Numbered from the stretch's first letter, positions 7,629 to 18,428 are shown. The stretch is 64,000 nt of DNA from an uncultured Holophagaceae bacterium (GCA_903937385.1 CAIZZF010000008.1:310001-374000); one strand, 5' to 3'. Program-made: numbers and translations. The notes: generated from the sequence alone by a model not told the origin.

Positions 7629-9050
7629 GTGCGCAAGACCAAGATCGTCATGACCATGGGCCCGGCCCTCATGCAGGAGGACCGGCTGCGCGCCGCGCTC
7701 AAGGAAGCCGATGCGGTGCGGCTGAATGCCAGCCACGGGGACCCGGAAGCCCGCCTCAAGACCCTGACCATGGTTCGCACCATCGCGGCGGAGCTGGGGC
7801 GGTCGATCCCCGTGTTCCTGGACCTGCAGGGCCCCAAGTGGCGGATCGGCGCGCTGGAGAGTCCCGTGACCCTGACCGAGCGCAGCGTGGGGGCCTTCTA
7901 CGCCCAGGGCGCCACCCTCACGCAGGGCCTCGCCTGGACGGCTCCCCTGCCCCATCCGGAGCTCTTCGAGGGCGCGGTGAGGGGCCAGCTGTGGCTCCTG
8001 GACGACGGCGCGATCACCGTGAAGGTCCTCTCCCGGAGCTCGGACGTCGTGATGGCCGAGGTGGTCGTGGGCGGGCCGCTGAAGTCGCGCAAGGGCGTCC
8101 ATCCCATCGGCTTGGACGTTCTCATGAGCCCCCTGACGGACAAGGACCACATCGACATCCGCTGGGGCGTGGAGCACCAGGTGGACCTCTTCGCCCAGAG
8201 CTTCGTGCGCCGGGCCTCGGACGTGCAGCAGCTGCAGGCCATCGTCCACCACCTGGGCGGGAACCAGCACGTCATCGCCAAGATCGAGCACCCCACGGCC
8301 CTCTCGCACCTGGAGGAGATCCTCGATGTCTCCTGGGGCATCATGGTGGCCCGTGGGGACCTGGGCCTGGAGCTGGGCGTGGAGCGGGTGCCGAGCCTGC
8401 AGAAGCAGATCATCCGGGCGGCCCGGCAGGCCCTCAAGCCGGTCATCACCGCCACCCAGATGCTGGAGAGCATGATCGAGCATCCCCAGCCCACCCGCGC
8501 CGAGGCCAGTGATGTGGCCAATGCCATCTGGGACGGCACCGATGCCGTGATGCTGAGCGCGGAGAGCGCCGTGGGCGCCTACCCCGTGGAGGCCCTGCAG
8601 TGGCTGGCCCGCATCGCCACGGAGGCCGACGCCAACGTGAAACAGCGGGTGACCACCCTGCCCGAGGACATGTCGGAGAAGGCCCTGGCCCGTACGGACA
8701 TCTCCGTGGCCTTCGCCGCCTGCCGGACCGCGGACGAGATCAACGCCCGCTGGATTGTCGCCTTCACCGAGGGCGGCGGCATGGCGCGCATGGTCAGCCG
8801 CCTGGCCGGGCGGACCCCGATTCTCGCGGCCACGGTGGATGAGCAGATCGCCAAGCTCATGGGCCTGCTACGGGGCGTGACCGCCCTGGTCATCCCCAAG
8901 GTGGCCAACACCGACGACATGGTGGAAGTGGTCCGGGAGCTGCTCGTCGCCGAGCATGGCGCCGTGAGCACGGACCGCATTGTGATGACGATGGGCCTGC
9001 CTCTCTGGAAGACCGGCACCACCAACACCATGAAGGTCATGACCTTCTAA
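7629..9050 (+). CDS. pyk: Pyruvate kinase
   Basis: 473 residues from GTG 7629, with GGAG 5 bp upstream. Transfers phosphate from PEP to ADP. The barrel core is complete: RLNASHGD (31-38), FLDLQGPK (63-70), KIEH with active-site Lys218, MVARGDLG (239-246), and ITATQMLESMI through PTRAEASDVANAI and DGTDAVMLS (about 273-310). The C-terminal regulatory domain follows. Differences from the usual family: TIGPAS near the N-terminus reads MTMGPA, NFSHG reads NASHG, and KIEN reads KIEH. These suggest a divergent clade, not loss of function, since the Arg, Asn, Ser, Asp and Lys expected in the active site remain. An upstream in-frame ATG (7404) would add 75 unrelated residues and is disfavoured. Confidence 0.92.
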   Translation: MRKTKIVMTMGPALMQEDRLRAALKEADAVRLNASHGDPEARLKTLTMVRTIAAELGRSIPVFLDLQGPKWRIGALESPVTLTERSVGAFYAQGATLTQGLAWTAPLPHPELFEGAVRGQLWLLDDGAITVKVLSRSSDVVMAEVVVGGPLKSRKGVHPIGLDVLMSPLTDKDHIDIRWGVEHQVDLFAQSFVRRASDVQQLQAIVHHLGGNQHVIAKIEHPTALSHLEEILDVSWGIMVARGDLGLELGVERVPSLQKQIIRAARQALKPVITATQMLESMIEHPQPTRAEASDVANAIWDGTDAVMLSAESAVGAYPVEALQWLARIATEADANVKQRVTTLPEDMSEKALARTDISVAFAACRTADEINARWIVAFTEGGGMARMVSRLAGRTPILAATVDEQIAKLMGLLRGVTALVIPKVANTDDMVEVVRELLVAEHGAVSTDRIVMTMGLPLWKTGTTNTMKVMTF

Positions 9051-9098
9051 CGGGCGCTGGCGGTGAGCCTCGAAAAAAAGCCTTTGCCGTTTGCCTTT

Positions 9099-11027
9099 TC
9101 AGGCCGTGACGGCGACGACCTCGGCGAGGGGGTCGGGGCCTTCCATGACCTGGCCTGCGGTGGCGAAGAGGGCAGCCACGCGGCCCGCGGCGGAGGTGCA
9201 GACTTCCATCTGCATCTTCATGGACTCCAGAATGAACAGGACCTGGCCCTCCTCCACGATGTCGTCCACCGCCACCCTGCACTCGAGGATCTTGCCGGCC
9301 ATGGGCGCGCAGAGGACGCCGGCGGACGAGGCGCCCTTCTTTACGGCGGGCTGTGAGAGGGGATCCTCCACCAGCAGGCTCTCGCCCTGGATGCGCAGGT
9401 CCAGGTGGTGGCCCCGGCGCAGGGCGTGGAAGCTGACTTCCGGTCCGTCCCACCGCAGGGTGAAGCGGGCCGGGCTGCCGGCGTGTTCGATGCGGAGGAA
9501 GGGCTTCTCGTCCCGGCTACCCACCTTGAGCTCCGGGTGGGCCTGGGCGGCGAAGCGCGCCGCCACCGGTGAGATGGGCGCCCCGAGGCCCTGCAGGGTC
9601 TCACTCAGCTGGGACCGGAAGGCCTCGCCCTCGACCAGCCGGGCCAGGCCCTCGGGCAGCAGTGGGCCATTCAGGGCGGGCAGGTTCGCCGCGATCCAGT
9701 CCGTGGATACCCGGCCATGCAGGAAGTCTGGATGGCGGCTCAGGGCCAGCAGGAAGGGCAGGTTGGTGACGCAGCCCAGGATGACGAACTCGGAGAGCGC
9801 CTGGGCGAGGCGGTCTACCGCCTCGCGCCGGTCCGGTCCCCAGACGATGAGCTTGGCGATCATGGAGTCGAAGCGGTCGTTGACGCGGCCGCCCTCGATC
9901 ACGCCGGAGTCCACGCGCACGCCTTGGCCGCCCGGCTCCCGGTAGCGGCTGAGGTTGCCCGGCGTCGGCAGGAAGCCGTGGCGCGGGTCCTCGGCCAGGA
10001 TGCGGGCCTCCAGGGACACGCCCTGGGGCTCGGGAACCCGGAAGGTGCCGGGATCCCCCAGGGCCTTGGGCCAGCGGCCCTCGGCCAGCTCCAGCTGGGC
10101 CTGGACCAGGTCCACGCCATAGACCGCCTCGGTGACCGGATGCTCCACCTGCAGGCGGGTGTTCACCTCCAGGAAGTGGAACTGGCCCTCGGCATCCATC
10201 AGGAACTCGACGGTGCCCGCCCCGCGGTAGCGGGTCTCCCGGACCAGGGCCATGGCGGCCCGCCCCAGGGCCTCGCGCAGCGCCACGTCCACCACGGCGC
10301 TGGGGGCCTCCTCGATGACCTTCTGGTGGCGCCGCTGCAGGCTGCACTCGCGCTCGCCGAGAAAGACGCCGCCGCCGTCGCCGTCGCCGAAGACCTGCAC
10401 CTCGATGTGTCGGGGCGCGGCCAGGTAGCGCTCCACGAAGACGGTGCCATCCCCGAAGCCCGCCAGAGCCTCGCTGGAGGCCTGCTTGATGGCCTCGGGC
10501 AGGCCGGCCAGGTCGGGCACGACGCGCATGCCCCGGCCGCCGCCGCCGCCGCTGGCTTTGACCAGGAAGGGCGCCTTCAGTCCGCGGGCCTCCAGCTCCG
10601 GGCCCCAGGCCGAGGATGGGACGGCGGCCAGCTCATGGGAGAGCAGGGCCGGCAGGGTGGGCACGCCGCACTGCTGGGCCAGCCGCTTGGCGGCCTCCTT
10701 GGCGCCCAGGGCGCGCATGGTCTCGGGCCGGGGGCCCAGGAAGGCGATCCCCGCAGCCTCCACGGCCTCGGCAAACTCGGCGTTCTCGGAGAGGAACCCG
10801 TAGCCCGGATGCACCAGGGTCGCGCCCCAGGCCACGGCTGCGGCGACGATCTCGGCCCCGGCGAGGAAGCTCGAGACCTCCAGCACCGCGTCCGCTTCCT
10901 TGCGGATGCAGGCGTCCGCGTCCTCCGGCGTGCTGATCACGGCCACGGCGAGGCCGCGCTCGCGGCCTGCGCGCAGCACGCGGCGAGCGATCTCGCCCCG
11001 GTTGGCGATGAGCAGGCGACCGGTCAT
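9099..11027 (-). CDS. Acyl-CoA carboxylase alpha subunit (biotin carboxylase + BCCP)
   Basis: 642 residues. Catalyses ATP-dependent carboxylation of biotin carried on its own C-terminal domain, for transfer by the partner carboxyltransferase. The N-terminal biotin carboxylase starts LLIANRGEIARR; the ATP-grasp glycine loop KASGGGGGRGMR is at 157-168; the C-terminal carrier domain has ESMKM with biotinyl Lys604. It is the last gene of the minus-strand operon with acyl-CoA dehydrogenase, carboxyltransferase and AtuA-like protein, as in liuABCD and atu clusters. It is therefore most likely the 3-methylcrotonyl-CoA carboxylase alpha subunit (liuD/mccA type) or the geranyl-CoA one (atuF). The start at ATG 11027 directly gives the family N-terminus, with GGAG 7 bp upstream. 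Confidence 0.93.
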   Translation of the reverse strand: MTGRLLIANRGEIARRVLRAGRERGLAVAVISTPEDADACIRKEADAVLEVSSFLAGAEIVAAAVAWGATLVHPGYGFLSENAEFAEAVEAAGIAFLGPRPETMRALGAKEAAKRLAQQCGVPTLPALLSHELAAVPSSAWGPELEARGLKAPFLVKASGGGGGRGMRVVPDLAGLPEAIKQASSEALAGFGDGTVFVERYLAAPRHIEVQVFGDGDGGGVFLGERECSLQRRHQKVIEEAPSAVVDVALREALGRAAMALVRETRYRGAGTVEFLMDAEGQFHFLEVNTRLQVEHPVTEAVYGVDLVQAQLELAEGRWPKALGDPGTFRVPEPQGVSLEARILAEDPRHGFLPTPGNLSRYREPGGQGVRVDSGVIEGGRVNDRFDSMIAKLIVWGPDRREAVDRLAQALSEFVILGCVTNLPFLLALSRHPDFLHGRVSTDWIAANLPALNGPLLPEGLARLVEGEAFRSQLSETLQGLGAPISPVAARFAAQAHPELKVGSRDEKPFLRIEHAGSPARFTLRWDGPEVSFHALRRGHHLDLRIQGESLLVEDPLSQPAVKKGASSAGVLCAPMAGKILECRVAVDDIVEEGQVLFILESMKMQMEVCTSAAGRVAALFATAGQVMEGPDPLAEVVAVTA

Positions 11028-11064
11028 CGCAGGGCTCCGCCGAAGGGATGCTTGGCCCGGGTCA

Positions 11065-12957
11065 TCACGCCTCCCCGCCGGGAACCAGCTCGCCGACACA
11101 GGGGGCGTTCTCGGCGCTGATGGTGGCCAGCAGGCCCGCCGGGACCTCCACCACGCAGCGGAGCAGCGCCTGGGACAGGGTCTTGCCCTGGGCGTCGATG
11201 AAGAGGCTCATGGTGCCGCCGCCGCCCAGCGTCTCTTCGAGCAGGAAGTTCAGGGCCCAGAGGTTGGGCACCTCGTGGCGCTCTACGTGGCCGAGGCAGG
11301 TGCCCTCGAACCACGCCTTCACCTGGGCCGCGGAGATGTGCTCGCGGAGCCAGGCGTAGCACTCGGGCGAGCGACCGATGAGGCCGATGTTGGCGGTGTC
11401 GCCCTTGTCACCGCTGCGGGCGTGGGCGATGCGCATGAGGGGCAGCCGCAGGCTCGCGCCGCCCGTTGGGATGGCGATGGCCGCGTCGCCCGAGATGGCA
11501 GGACCCACCTCCGGCGTGCCCTTGGTGACGGGCCAGGCCATGGGACCGGCTTCCAGCGCCAGCTCCAGCTTGCCGCTGCCCCGCTCCTCGAGGACCCGGA
11601 CCAGCGGCAGGGCGCAGTCCTGGGGGATCAGGGCGGGCCAGTAGCTGACCACATCCGAGATCATGGGCGCGCCGCCGGTGACGGCGACACCCGAAGGACC
11701 GGACAGGATCTGGGCGGGCAGCAGCTTCCGGAAGACTTCCAGGGAGCGCCGATCCGCGTGGTGCGCCGAGACCCGCAGCAGGATCTCCTTGGTCAGCACC
11801 GCGGGCGTCAGAGACCGGTGGGTGGAATCGTCCCCGATGTACTCGGTGCAGGTGTGGGTCAGGGCGGGCAGCCCCGCCAGGGCCAGCTCGCTGGTGCAGC
11901 GGGCCCAGAAGATCTCGGCGAACACCTCGGCCTTCGCCCGGGCATCAGGCCCCGAGATGATGAGGGTGCCGCTGGTCTTGAAGCCATCGGCGTAGGCGAT
12001 GCTCGCCTTCAGCAGGTCCGTGGGCGGGCGGCCCTGCACGCCGCTCACGTTCACGCGGTCGGGTCCGTCGGCGCGCAGCTGGATAGTGGAGAAATCTGCC
12101 ATGACGTCCGGCGTCAGGTAGCTGCGGGGGTGGCCCATCTCGTAGAGCAGCTGCTCGCGCACGGTCTGGCAGCTGACGAGGCCGCCGCTGCCCGGGTGCT
12201 TGGTGACGGTGAAGCTGCCGTCCGCGCGGCACTCCACGATGGGGTAGCCCATCTCCAGGTAGCTGGGCACCTTCTTCCAGTCTGTGAAGTTGCCGCCCGT
12301 GGCCTGGGCGCCGCACTCGATGATGTGACCCGCGACGATGCCCGCCGCCAGCCGGTCCCAGTCGTCCGCCGCCCAGCCGAAGGCGTGGATCATGGCGGCC
12401 AGCGTGATGCCCGTGTCCGTCACGCGGCCGCACAGGACGATGTCGGGATTGCCCTTCAGGGCCTCCACCACAGGCATGGCGCCGAAGTAGGCGTTGGCGG
12501 CCATCACCTTGTCCGCGTAGGGCGCGAAGTCCTCGCCGGTCTCCATGTTCTTGAAGGCCACGCCCTGGCTGCGCAGGGTGCTCATGGTCGGCGCGATGTC
12601 GTCGCCATCCACGATGGCCACCCGGAGCTTCAGGCCCTGCTTGCGGGCCACGGCGGCGAGGGCCTCGGCGCAGGCCTGGGGGTTCACGCCGCCGGCGTTG
12701 GTGATGATGCGGATGCCGCGGCGCAGGATGTCGCCCAGCAGGGGCTCCACCTGGGTGACGAAGTCCCGGGCATAGCCGGCGCTGGGATCCCGCAGCTTCT
12801 GCTTCTGCAGGATGCTCATGGTGATCTCGGCCAGGAAGTCGATGGACACGACATCCACGGCCAGGGGGCCCTGGACCTGGCGCCGCAGGGCATAGGGGTC
12901 ATCGCCCCAGTAGCCACCGGCGTTGGCGATGCGAAGGATGCGCGACTCAGGGGACAT
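11065..12957 (-). CDS. AtuA-family protein (DUF1446 plus C-terminal AtuA-like domain)
   Basis: 630 residues. Residues about 5-450 match the DUF1446/AtuA family, with IANAGGYWGDD at the start, RGIRIITNAGGVNP and VDGDD. The C-terminal about 110 residues, beginning LMRIAHARSGDKGDTANIGL, are the small AtuA-like domain, here fused as in many members. AtuA was named from acyclic terpene utilisation in Pseudomonas; its chemical step is not established. Here it sits between the two carboxylase subunits, 34 bp after the carboxyltransferase and 37 bp before the biotin carboxylase, so it must serve the same pathway. No enoyl-CoA hydratase gene is present in the operon, so AtuA may act on the 3-methylglutaconyl-type product. 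That role is inference. Confidence 0.88.
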   Translation of the reverse strand: MSPESRILRIANAGGYWGDDPYALRRQVQGPLAVDVVSIDFLAEITMSILQKQKLRDPSAGYARDFVTQVEPLLGDILRRGIRIITNAGGVNPQACAEALAAVARKQGLKLRVAIVDGDDIAPTMSTLRSQGVAFKNMETGEDFAPYADKVMAANAYFGAMPVVEALKGNPDIVLCGRVTDTGITLAAMIHAFGWAADDWDRLAAGIVAGHIIECGAQATGGNFTDWKKVPSYLEMGYPIVECRADGSFTVTKHPGSGGLVSCQTVREQLLYEMGHPRSYLTPDVMADFSTIQLRADGPDRVNVSGVQGRPPTDLLKASIAYADGFKTSGTLIISGPDARAKAEVFAEIFWARCTSELALAGLPALTHTCTEYIGDDSTHRSLTPAVLTKEILLRVSAHHADRRSLEVFRKLLPAQILSGPSGVAVTGGAPMISDVVSYWPALIPQDCALPLVRVLEERGSGKLELALEAGPMAWPVTKGTPEVGPAISGDAAIAIPTGGASLRLPLMRIAHARSGDKGDTANIGLIGRSPECYAWLREHISAAQVKAWFEGTCLGHVERHEVPNLWALNFLLEETLGGGGTMSLFIDAQGKTLSQALLRCVVEVPAGLLATISAENAPCVGELVPGGEA

Positions 12958-12991
12958 GGTGGGACTCCAGAGAGGGTGCTGTGGCCGGGCG

Positions 12992-14599
<1,608 letters not shown>

Positions 14600-14608
14600 G
14601 CTCAGACC

Positions 14609-15766
14609 TCAGTATTCCGCGAGCAGGTAGCGGGCGATGACGGTGCGCTGGATCTCGCTGGTGCCTTCGCCGATGGTGCAGAGCTTCACGTCCCGGTAGT
14701 ACTTCTCCACAGGGTAGTCCTTGATGTAGCCGTAGCCACCCAGGATCTGCACGGCCTCGTCCGCCACCCGGCAGGCCACCTCGGAGCTGAAGAGCTTGGC
14801 CATGCTGGCGGCCTTGGCGTAGGGCAGGCCCGCGTCCTTGAGGCCTGCCGCGCGATAGATGAGCAGGCGGGCGGCCTCGATCTCGGTGCCCATGTCCGCC
14901 AGCTTGAACTGGATCCCCTGGTGGCCTGAGAGAGGCTTGCCGAAGGTCTGCCGGATCTTGCTGTAGCGCACGGCCTCCTCGAAAGCGCCCTGGGCCATGC
15001 CCAACCCAAGGGCCGCGATGCTGATGCGCCCGCCGTCCAGGGTCTTCATGGCCTGCTTGAAGCCCACGCCGTCCTCGCCCAGCAGGTTGGCCTCGGGCAC
15101 CCGCACGTCCTCGAGGATCAGCTCGGAAGTGTCGCTGGCGCGCAGGCCCAGCTTGTTCTCCTGCTTGCCGGCGCGGAAGCCGTTCATGCCCTTCTCCAGC
15201 ACGAAGGCACTGATGCCGTCCGCGCTGCTGTGGCCGGGCTGGGGCGCCCGGGTGCGGGCCATCACCACGAAGATGTCGCCCACGGTGGCGTGCGTGATGA
15301 AGGTCTTGTTGCCGTTCAGGATGTAGTGGGAGCCTTCCTTCTTGGCGACGGTGCGCAGGGACCCCGCATCGCTGCCGGAACCGGGCTCGGTGAGGCCCCA
15401 GGCGCCGATGGCCTTGCCGCTGGCGAGGGGCTTCAGGTAGGCCTGCTTCTGGCGCTCGTCACCCATGCTGTAGATGTGGTTGGAGCAGAGGCTGTTGTGG
15501 GCGGCCACGGTGATGCCGACGGAGCCATCCACCCGGGAGAGCTCCTCCACCACCACGGCGTATTCCTGGTAGCCCATGCCCGCCCCACCGTACTGCTCGG
15601 GGAAGATGACGCCCATCATGCCCATCTCGCCCAGCTGCTTCACCACAGCCGTGGGGAAGGTCTTGGCCTCGTCCCACTCCATGACGTGGGGGCGGATCTC
15701 CTTCTCGGCGAACTTGCGCACTTCCTGGCGCAGGGCTTCAACGTGATCGGGCAGCGTGACGTCCAT
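14609..15766 (-). CDS. Acyl-CoA dehydrogenase (isovaleryl-/short-branched-chain type)
   Basis: 385 residues, the usual length. FAD flavoenzyme that puts a 2,3-double bond into an acyl-CoA and passes electrons to electron-transfer flavoprotein. It shows the family motifs [25 protein letters not shown], the C-terminal [19 protein letters not shown] and [10 protein letters not shown], with Glu367 as expected catalytic base in the short-chain arrangement. It is first in the operon and divergent from a MerR regulator. By context it should oxidise isovaleryl-CoA (liuA) or citronellyl-CoA (atuD). In isovaleryl-CoA dehydrogenases the base is usually elsewhere in the chain, so a butyryl/2-methylbutyryl-type active site acting in this pathway is possible. 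SD AGGAG precedes ATG 15766. Confidence 0.92.
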   Translation of the reverse strand: MDVTLPDHVEALRQEVRKFAEKEIRPHVMEWDEAKTFPTAVVKQLGEMGMMGVIFPEQYGGAGMGYQEYAVVVEELSRVDGSVGITVAAHNSLCSNHIYSMGDERQKQAYLKPLASGKAIGAWGLTEPGSGSDAGSLRTVAKKEGSHYILNGNKTFITHATVGDIFVVMARTRAPQPGHSSADGISAFVLEKGMNGFRAGKQENKLGLRASDTSELILEDVRVPEANLLGEDGVGFKQAMKTLDGGRISIAALGLGMAQGAFEEAVRYSKIRQTFGKPLSGHQGIQFKLADMGTEIEAARLLIYRAAGLKDAGLPYAKAASMAKLFSSEVACRVADEAVQILGGYGYIKDYPVEKYYRDVKLCTIGEGTSEIQRTVIARYLLAEY

Positions 15767-15842
15767 GGGGCACTCCTGAGGAGAAAAGGGGCGACGAGGG
15801 ACTGCGGGCAGGGAGGGAAGGAATGTTCCAAGATTGGTTTCC

Positions 15843-15860
15843 CTTTACGTAAACGTCAAG
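15843..15860. promoter_or_regulatory. Candidate MerR-family operator
   Basis: CTTTACGT-AA-ACGTCAAG is an 8-bp inverted repeat with one mismatch and a 2-bp spacer. It lies 77 bp upstream of the acyl-CoA dehydrogenase and 58 bp upstream of the divergent MerR gene. Read on the minus strand it begins CTTGACG and so overlaps a TTGACG -35-like hexamer pointing into the acyl-CoA operon. From memory it resembles proteobacterial LiuR sites built from TTGACGT and ACGTAAA half-sites; I could not check this. Confidence 0.65.
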
Positions 15861-15917
15861 CAAATTTGTGCAAGAATCTTTTACCGCCATCTGGCGACCA
15901 AGGCCTCAGGAGAGCCC

Positions 15918-16319
15918 ATGTCCGACATCGAGCGCACCTGGACCATCGCCGAGATCGCCCTGGAGTTCGGCGTAACCCACCGAACCATCCGGTTTTACGA
16001 GGACCAGGGGCTGATCACGCCGGAGCGCCGGGGCACCCAGCGCATCTTCCACCCCCGGGACCGGGTCCGCCTGGAGCTGGTGCTGCGGGGCAAGCGGCTG
16101 GGCTTCGACCTCGGCCAGATCCGCCGGATCGTGGACATGTATGACCAGCCCCCCGGCGAGGCCGGCCAGCTGCGCTACCTGCTGGAGCGCATCGCCGCCC
16201 GGCGGTTGGAGCTGGAGCAGCGCCGCCACGACCTCGAGCTCACCCTCGCCGAGCTGGACGAGGTGGAGCGGCGCTGCCGAGCGGATGCTGCCGGCGCCCC
16301 GAAGAGCCGCCGGAGCTAG
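15918..16319 (+). CDS. MerR-family regulator, LiuR-like
   Basis: 133 residues. The N-terminal MerR helix-turn-helix reads WTIAEIALEFGVTHRTIRFYEDQGLITPERRGTQ in two adjacent segments, followed by a wing with HPRDRVRLELVLRGKRLGF and a long coiled-coil dimerisation helix (about residues 70-120). No Cys cluster for metal binding is seen, so it is not a metal-type MerR; ligand sensing, perhaps of an acyl-CoA intermediate, is inferred. It is divergent from the acyl-CoA operon and the inverted repeat at 15843-15860 lies between them, the arrangement of LiuR, which controls leucine/isovalerate degradation in proteobacteria. The start at 15918 has AGGAGAG upstream and gives the normal family N-terminus. 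Confidence 0.85.
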   Translation: MSDIERTWTIAEIALEFGVTHRTIRFYEDQGLITPERRGTQRIFHPRDRVRLELVLRGKRLGFDLGQIRRIVDMYDQPPGEAGQLRYLLERIAARRLELEQRRHDLELTLAELDEVERRCRADAAGAPKSRRS

Positions 16320-16337
16320 TGCGGCCTGCCTGGGACG

Positions 16338-16775
16338 CTACTTGCTGATGGCGAGGTGATCCCGCAGCCCCCGCAGGGCCAGGGCGTAACCCGCGACACC
16401 GAACCCCGCGATGACACCGAGGCTGACGGCGGAGGTCTGGCTGGCGGGGCCGCGGCGGAGCGGGTTCGAGATGTGGACCTCGAGGGTGGGGAAGGCCACC
16501 TGGGAGAGGGCGGCCACCAGCGCGGGGTAGCCCGTGGCGAACAGGGCGGGGTTGAAGATGGCGCCGTCGAAGCCCTGCTCGTGGGCCGCGTAGATCCGGT
16601 TGATCACCTCGCCTTCGACGTTCGAGTGGAAGATCTCCACCTCGACGCCCAGCTCCTGCGCGTACTCCCGGATCATCCGGTCGTAGTCCGGCAGCTGCAT
16701 GGGCCCGAAGAGGTCCACCTGGACCTTCCCCCGCATGTTCATGCCCGCGCCGTGGAGCACCAGAATCTTGGCCAT
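16338..16775 (-). CDS. Type II 3-dehydroquinase-like protein, active site incomplete
   Basis: 145 residues, the length of AroQ (type II 3-dehydroquinate dehydratase, shikimate pathway). The fold signatures are there: KILVLHGAGMN (normally GPNLN), FHSNVEGEVINRI, IFNPALF and the C-terminal EVHISN with His101, then GVIAGFGVAGYALAL. The mobile-loop Arg and Tyr that catalyse the reaction align with Val18 and Phe23. The NPGAYTHTS loop is changed to NPALFATGY. The Asn (75) and His (101) remain. I therefore doubt that it is the housekeeping dehydroquinase. It could be a paralogue acting on another substrate. SD GGGAGGATG lies just upstream of ATG 16775. Nearby genes give no pathway hint. Confidence 0.75.
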   Translation of the reverse strand: MAKILVLHGAGMNMRGKVQVDLFGPMQLPDYDRMIREYAQELGVEVEIFHSNVEGEVINRIYAAHEQGFDGAIFNPALFATGYPALVAALSQVAFPTLEVHISNPLRRGPASQTSAVSLGVIAGFGVAGYALALRGLRDHLAISK

Positions 16776-16914
16776 GGGGTCATCCTCCCGGAGGATGCGT
16801 TGGGGACGCACGGCTCAAGAATGCCCGAAAAGGGTTCTTCCGGGTTTCTGGGAATGGCATCCCTTCATGGACTCCCGACTCTCGAGGGAAGGGCAAAAAA
16901 CTCTCGCAGAGGCT

Positions 16915-18249
16915 TCAGCCCGGCTCCCCCGGCGTGTCCGAGCCCAGGGGCCCACCCTTCCCCTGGCGGCGCTTGCGGCGGGTGTAGGAGGCCGTGGGCT
17001 GGCACTCGGCCTCTTCGTTCAGGGAGGTGAGGCGATACCGGATGGCGGAGGACCCGAAGCGGAGCTCCTTGGTGGTGGTGTCCCGCTCGCCGCGCCGCAT
17101 CAGCTCCTCGAGGGAGGCCACGATCTCCAGGGTCCAGGGATTCTCCGCAGCCAGGGCCTTCATCTCGTCCAGCAGGCGGCGGACCTCGTCCCAGTCGTCG
17201 GCCAGGGCCGCCCGGTGGGCCTGCTCCTGCAGCTCGCCGACCCGGAGCTCCAGCAGCCGACTGGCCACCAGGGGATCCTCGGGCAAGGCCCGGAAGGCCT
17301 CATCACTCAGCACCGGCAGGCGGGCCGGCACCAGGCGGGGCCCCGAGCCCAGGCCCTTGGGGTCGTCCCACTGCAGGGTGAGGTTGGCCAGCAGCAGGGT
17401 GTCGCCGACATAGCCCTCAGGGATGGCGCCTTCGAGGTGGAAGAGGGCCCAGGCCTCGGCCTTCGCGGAGAGGTCCGGCAGCCGCCAGCAGCCCGGCGCG
17501 AGCTCCGGGTAGTGGTTCAGCTGGCTCACCGTCCAGCCCCGGGGGACATCCACCGCCACCTGGAGCCGCCGGGCCACGAGGCTGCTCAGAAGGTCGAACT
17601 CCTCCATGAAGGGATCCATCAGGTCCTCAGCGGTCTCTCCGTAATAGGAGCGGCCCGCCCCCTGCTGAGCCATGGCGGTCATGAGGTTCTCCTCGAAGCC
17701 CTCGCCGAGCCCATAGGTGGAGGTGCTGATGCCAACCTCCGCCGCGTTACGGGCTGCCGAGGCCAGCATGTCCGGATCCGTGATGCCCTGGTTGGCTTGG
17801 CCGTCGGAGAGCAGCAGCACCCGGCTCACCACCCCAGGCCGGTGGGCCCTGCGCAGGGCCTCGACCCCGGTGGCCCAGCCCGCATAGAGATCCGTGTAGC
17901 CGCCGGGCTCGATGGCGTTGACCAGGGACTGGAAGGCGACCAGATCCTGTACCGGGCGGCAGGGCTGGACCAGGGTGGCGCGGTGGTCATAGGCCACCAG
18001 GGCCAGCTGGTCCCCGCTGGCCAGGCGCGCGGCGATGGCCGCGGCGCAGCGCCGGGCCTCGGCCAGTGGCTGACCTGACATGGAGCCCGAGCGGTCCAGC
18101 ACCACGGCCAGATGCAGTGGCGCGCGCGGTGCCGCGGCCTCCGCAGGCAGCTCCGGCGCCTGCACCCGCAGCAGCAGGTCCACCGCCACCCGACCGGCTC
18201 GGGGGGCGCCCTGGCGAAGGGGGGTGAGGATCACGTTCAGTGGGTTCAT
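16915..18249 (-). CDS. VWA-domain protein with MIDAS motif
   Basis: 444 residues. A von Willebrand factor A domain occupies about 45-225, with the metal-ion-dependent adhesion site DRSGSMSG (Asp52, Ser54, Ser56), a Thr in GGYTDLYAGW, and the LLLSDGQANQGITD strand. This resembles stand-alone bacterial VWA proteins of the YfbK/inter-alpha-trypsin-like type. The remaining about 220 residues form a beta-rich region and a helical segment. A basic, low-complexity tail (YTRRKRRQGKGG) ends the protein. There is no signal peptide or transmembrane helix, so it is predicted cytoplasmic. GGAG lies 6 bp before ATG 18249. No MoxR ATPase, the frequent partner, is adjacent. Function unknown. Confidence 0.85.
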   Translation of the reverse strand: MNPLNVILTPLRQGAPRAGRVAVDLLLRVQAPELPAEAAAPRAPLHLAVVLDRSGSMSGQPLAEARRCAAAIAARLASGDQLALVAYDHRATLVQPCRPVQDLVAFQSLVNAIEPGGYTDLYAGWATGVEALRRAHRPGVVSRVLLLSDGQANQGITDPDMLASAARNAAEVGISTSTYGLGEGFEENLMTAMAQQGAGRSYYGETAEDLMDPFMEEFDLLSSLVARRLQVAVDVPRGWTVSQLNHYPELAPGCWRLPDLSAKAEAWALFHLEGAIPEGYVGDTLLLANLTLQWDDPKGLGSGPRLVPARLPVLSDEAFRALPEDPLVASRLLELRVGELQEQAHRAALADDWDEVRRLLDEMKALAAENPWTLEIVASLEELMRRGERDTTTKELRFGSSAIRYRLTSLNEEAECQPTASYTRRKRRQGKGGPLGSDTPGEPG

Positions 18250-18392
18250 CGGGACTCCAGCGTGAAGGGGTTCACCCTGTCACTATCCGTCTGGCTATCC
18301 GACAGTGAGTGTCCAATTCACCTTCTCAAAGCACTGGAAAAACAAAAGGTTATAAGCGAATTAAAAACGAAATACCCACTCAATTCAAGGTG

Positions 18393-18428
18393 CATGAATT
18401 CATGAACTTGCCTGACAATGGACAGGCA
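18393..18428. promoter_or_regulatory. Palindrome and hairpin upstream of unknown basic protein
   Basis: CATGAATTCATG (18393-18404) is a perfect 12-bp palindrome, and TGCCTG (18409-18414) pairs with CAGGCA (18423-18428) over an 8-base loop. Both lie in an AT-rich patch (about 18318-18415) just before the SD of the gene at 18451. They could be an operator and a 5' leader hairpin; the regulator is unknown. Confidence 0.35.

Noticed and set aside
9051-9098. Intrinsic terminator between pyruvate kinase and the carboxylase gene
   Set aside because: A seven-base T-tract exists on the minus strand, but the sequence before it does not form a convincing stem.
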